DNA of 36,202 nucleotides from positions 699,412-735,613 of the forward strand of contig NZ_HF570958.1 in NCBI RefSeq assembly GCF_001046855.1, in the 5' to 3' direction. Origin of the DNA: Nostocoides japonicum T1-X7 (lineage in GTDB: Bacteria; Actinomycetota; Actinomycetes; Actinomycetales; Dermatophilaceae). The notes under the pieces are model-generated. The model saw only the letters and a list, made by a program, of their open reading frames with translations. It did no database searches and was not told the origin of the DNA. Position 1 is the stretch's first letter; each line of letters opens with the position of its first letter. Both the position numbers and the translations under genes were made by a program. Shown here piece by piece: positions 33,534 to 36,202 of the stretch.

Positions 33534-36202
33534 ATGCCGCGGGGTCGCCTTCGCATCTATCTCGGCGCCGCTCCCGGCGTCGGCAAGACGGTGGCCATGC
33601 TCGACGAGGGCCACCGGCGCCGGGAACGGGGCACGGACGTCGTCGTCGGGGTGTGCGACACGCACGAGCGGGCCTACACGGCAGCCATGCTCCGGGACCT
33701 GGAGCGGGTCCCTCTCCGGGAGGTCGCATACCGCGGCTCGACGCTTCGCGAGCTCGACCTCGACGCCGTCCTGGCCCGTGCGCCGCAGGTCGCGCTCGTC
33801 GACGAGCTCGCGCACACGAACGCGCCCGGATCACGGCATCGCAAGCGGTGGGAGGACGTGGAGTCCCTCCTGGCCGCGGGGATCGACGTCATCTCGACCG
33901 TCAACGTCCAGCACCTGGAGTCGCTCAACGACGTCGTCGAGGCGATCACCGGGATCCGCCAGCAGGAGACGGTGCCCGACCGGGTCGTGCGGTCCGCCGA
34001 CCAGATCGAGCTCGTCGACATGTCGCCGCACGCCCTGCGGCGCCGACTCGCCCACGGGAACGTCTATGCCGCCGACACCGTCGACGCCGCCCTCGCGAAC
34101 TACTTCCGCGAAGGCAACCTCACGGCCCTGCGCGAGCTGTCGCTCCTCTGGCTCGCCGACCGCGTCGACGAGGGCCTCGAGGCATACCGGGCGGCACACG
34201 GGATCGACGAGCCGTGGCCCACGCGGGAGCGCGTCGTCGTCGCGCTGACCGGCGGACCCGAAGGGGCGACCCTCCTGCGACGAGGTGCGCAGGTGGCCGC
34301 CCGGGGATCGGGCGGCGAGCTGGTCGCCGTGCACGTCACCGCGTCGGACGGGCTCGTCGACGCCAACCTCGAGAGGCTCACGGCCCTTCGAGAGCTGACG
34401 ACGGAGCTCGGCGGCACCTTCCACATGGTGTCGGGAGGAGACGTCGCCGCGTCGATCCTCGACGTGGCCCGGGCCGTCAACGCCCGACAGGTCATCCTCG
34501 GCGCGTCCCGACGAGCACCCTGGCGCCGGATGCTCCGGCGCAGCGTCGACGACGAGGTCGTCGCCCGGTCCGGTGACATCGACGTCGTCCTCGTGACCCA
34601 CGAGGAGGCCGCCGGCCCGTCCCGTCAGGGCGGCGAGCGACGAGGGCTGGTCAGACCGTGGCGGTGGAGCCGGCCGCAGACCGCGGTCGACCCCCGGCCC
34701 AGTCGGCGCCGCCTGGTGGGGAGCTGGCTGCTCGCGACGCTCGGCACGGCCCTGCTCACCCTCGTGCTCTCGGCGACGCGGAACCTGCAGGACCTTCCTC
34801 TCGAGGTGCTCCTCTTCCTCGCCCTCACGGTGCTCACCGCCCTCGTCGGCGGGTTCGGGCCGGCGCTCGTCAGCGCGCTCCTCGGGAGCCTCTGCCTCAA
34901 CTGGTTCCTCACGCCACCGCTCCACACGCTGTCGATCAGCGATCCCCAGAACGCGGTCGCCGTCGTCGTCTTCGTCGTCGTCGCGCTCGGCGTCGGGTCG
35001 GCGGTCCATCTCAGCGACCGGCGGGCGGCCGCTGCCCGGGCGGCCCAGCGGGAGGCGCAGCTCCTCGCCGACGCGGCCCAGACGCTCCTCGGCGAGGTCG
35101 CCCCGTTGCCGGCGCTGCTCGGCGGCACCGTCAAGGCGTTCGGGATGGATGCCGCGGGAGTCGTGCGGCGCGCGACGTCACGCGATCCGTGGCAGGTCGT
35201 CTGCGCGACCGAGGACTTCGACGCCGACCACGTCGACGACTCCTCCGTGCGGGCACCGGTCGGACGCGATGCCGTCCTCGTCCTCCAGGGGCCCGTCGTC
35301 TCGGCCGCGGACCGTCGGCTCGTCAGCGCGTTCGCCGCCCACGCCGAGGCGATCCTGCGGCGCGAGGAGCTCGCGGCGCAGGCGGGCGCAGCCGGCCGCC
35401 TGGCCCGCGACAACCGGTCGCGCACGGCGCTCCTCGCGGCCGTCTCGCACGACCTGCGCACCCCGCTCGCCGGGATCAAGGCCGCCGTCTCCACCCTTCG
35501 CGAGCCGGATCTCGCCATCACCGCGGACGACCGGGCCGACCTGCTGGAGACGATCGAGGAGTCGACCGACCGGCTCTCGTCGCTCGTCGCCAACCTTCTC
35601 GACATGTCCCGGCTGCAGAGCGGCTCCGTGCCCGTCCATCCCGGCCCGGTCCGGCTCCCCGACGTCATGGAGTCCGCGCTCGTCGGCCTCTCCGGCTCGG
35701 TCGAGATGCGTCTCGACCTGCCGCCGGACCTACCGCCCGTCACGACCGATGCCGGGCTCCTCGAGCGGGTCGTCGCGAACCTCGTCGAGAACGCGACCCG
35801 CTACGGCGCCGGGAGCACGGTCGTCGTCCAGGCCTCGACCCTGCCGGACCGCCTCCAGCTGCGGATCATCGACCGCGGCCCCGGCGTGCCGGAGGAGCAG
35901 AAGGATGCGATCTTCGCACCCTTCCAGCGGATCGGGGACGTCCCCGTCGGGGACGGTGTGGGCCTCGGGCTGGCCGTATGCCGCGGCCTCCTCGACGCGC
36001 TCGGCGGGTCGATCGTGGCCGAGGACACTCCGGGCGGCGGCCTCACGATGGTCGTCGAGCTGCCCCTCGACGGCCGGGACCACCCGCCGACGGTGCCACC
36101 GCTCGAGCCGTCGGCGGGCACTCAACCCGAGTCGTCGGCGGGCACTCAGCCCGAGCCGCCGCCCGAGCCACAGGCGGGCCGATCGCCGGAGCCGCCACCG
36201 GG
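33534..36202 (+). CDS. kdpD: KdpD, turgor/K+-sensing histidine kinase (3' end beyond window)
   Basis: 889 codons are visible and the frame is still open at the window end. Domains in order: KdpD N-terminal domain with Walker A GAAPGVGKT (11-19) and 'VALVDELAHTN'; a universal-stress-like domain about 220-365; four short membrane helices about 395-490; a GAF-like region about 500-615. HisKA follows with His639 in AAVSHDLRTPLAG, then HATPase with 'NLVENATRYG', 'DRGPGVPEEQK' and 'GVGLGLAVCRG'. It senses low K+ or osmotic stress and phosphorylates KdpE, which activates kdpFABC. The kinase core ends near residue 843, and the tail is a Pro/Ser/Glu-rich low-complexity segment with SAGTQPE repeats, unusual for KdpD. 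No usable ribosome site precedes the ATG. kdpE probably lies downstream. Confidence 0.97.
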   Translation, partial: MPRGRLRIYLGAAPGVGKTVAMLDEGHRRRERGTDVVVGVCDTHERAYTAAMLRDLERVPLREVAYRGSTLRELDLDAVLARAPQVALVDELAHTNAPGSRHRKRWEDVESLLAAGIDVISTVNVQHLESLNDVVEAITGIRQQETVPDRVVRSADQIELVDMSPHALRRRLAHGNVYAADTVDAALANYFREGNLTALRELSLLWLADRVDEGLEAYRAAHGIDEPWPTRERVVVALTGGPEGATLLRRGAQVAARGSGGELVAVHVTASDGLVDANLERLTALRELTTELGGTFHMVSGGDVAASILDVARAVNARQVILGASRRAPWRRMLRRSVDDEVVARSGDIDVVLVTHEEAAGPSRQGGERRGLVRPWRWSRPQTAVDPRPSRRRLVGSWLLATLGTALLTLVLSATRNLQDLPLEVLLFLALTVLTALVGGFGPALVSALLGSLCLNWFLTPPLHTLSISDPQNAVAVVVFVVVALGVGSAVHLSDRRAAAARAAQREAQLLADAAQTLLGEVAPLPALLGGTVKAFGMDAAGVVRRATSRDPWQVVCATEDFDADHVDDSSVRAPVGRDAVLVLQGPVVSAADRRLVSAFAAHAEAILRREELAAQAGAAGRLARDNRSRTALLAAVSHDLRTPLAGIKAAVSTLREPDLAITADDRADLLETIEESTDRLSSLVANLLDMSRLQSGSVPVHPGPVRLPDVMESALVGLSGSVEMRLDLPPDLPPVTTDAGLLERVVANLVENATRYGAGSTVVVQASTLPDRLQLRIIDRGPGVPEEQKDAIFAPFQRIGDVPVGDGVGLGLAVCRGLLDALGGSIVAEDTPGGGLTMVVELPLDGRDHPPTVPPLEPSAGTQPESSAGTQPEPPPEPQAGRSPEPPP

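Larger units (their letters stand above)
507..35981. repeat. Dispersed over-represented hexamer GCATAC/GTATGC (about 45 sites)
   Basis: Hand-counted starts: 507, 1276, 4047, 4355, 4665, 5618, 6587, 8195, 8237, 8406, 9281, 9344, 9690, 11514, 13509, 14265, 14869, 15279, 15752, 18296, 18868, 19533, 20126, 21527, 23434, 23817, 23883, 23944, 25694, 26136, 26366, 26709, 26723, 27913, 28406, 28447, 29021, 29438, 30602, 31856, 33338, 33532, 33726, 34193 and 35976. About 25 read GTATGC and 20 GCATAC on the plus strand. In GCATAC orientation the preceding base is nearly always C or G. The count may be off by a few. Confidence 0.75.

Noticed and set aside
30857..33556. 899-codon minus-strand frame opposite kdpB and kdpC
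   Set aside because: Shadow frame; kdpB and kdpC are certain.
507..35981. GCATAC as an FtsK-orienting or chi-like polar sequence
   Set aside because: Both orientations are about equally frequent (about 20 versus 25) across 36 kb, with no strand skew.
1..36202. tRNA, rRNA, phage or insertion-sequence genes
   Set aside because: I looked for tRNA-like arms, rRNA segments, transposase and integrase motifs and saw none that could be supported.

Overview
The window is very GC-rich (about 70% by eye) and dense with genes. It looks like a chromosomal segment of a high-GC actinobacterium. The Tad pilus tail, MrfA-type helicase, BldG-like STAS protein, H+-pyrophosphatase, methyltransferase and topoisomerase I lie in an order I recall from Streptomyces (bldG/hppA/topA neighbourhood) and, in part, mycobacteria. 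The lysine-rich TopA tail and the frequent leaderless-type starts fit this too. My best guess is Micrococcales, perhaps Intrasporangiaceae; that is inference.

Layout. (1) 1-1889: the 3' end of a Tad (Flp-type) pilus operon: TadC-like membrane protein end, a Flp-like pilin (DUF4244), TadE pseudopilin and a TadE/G-like protein. (2) 1929-5529: on the minus strand a coiled-coil membrane protein and a large DEAD/DEAH helicase with a DUF1998-type cysteine cluster; divergent from it, a BldG-like anti-sigma-factor antagonist. (3) 5829-9839: K+-independent H+-pyrophosphatase (hppA) with a strong terminator, then a class I methyltransferase. (4) 9880-10852: about 1 kb with no credible gene, filled by about 15 copies of a ~63-bp unit built from alternating inverted 8-mers. 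(5) 10890-15390: a TetR regulator with a near-perfect operator/promoter and a leaderless GTG, overlapping a two-gene heterodimeric ABC exporter. (6) 15496-17559: a sodium:solute symporter and a small two-helix membrane protein. (7) 17626-19783, minus strand: a CapA-like lipoprotein and a DODA-type dioxygenase. (8) 19965-24805: topA, an SCP2-domain protein and an AMP-forming acyl-CoA ligase. (9) 24806-25347: an intergenic cluster of strong hairpins. (10) 25348-29080: a serine beta-lactamase-like hydrolase divergent from a GH3 beta-glucosidase. (11) 29091-36202: a kdpFABCD potassium-uptake operon, preceded by four helically phased direct repeats (candidate KdpE site); kdpD runs off the window.

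Three signals go beyond ordinary annotation. First, the hexamer GCATAC/GTATGC occurs about 45 times by hand count (about 9 expected from composition). It appears on both strands, in all reading frames (even forcing rare ATA codons), and as inverted pairs at a terminator stem and at a start codon. Second, the 63-bp inverted-repeat array at 9.9-10.9 kb has internal higher-order duplication. Third, the hairpin cluster at 24.9-25.0 kb combines direct repeats and competing stems. At least seven genes also show a TANNNT box 6-7 nt upstream of the start codon, the arrangement of leaderless transcripts.
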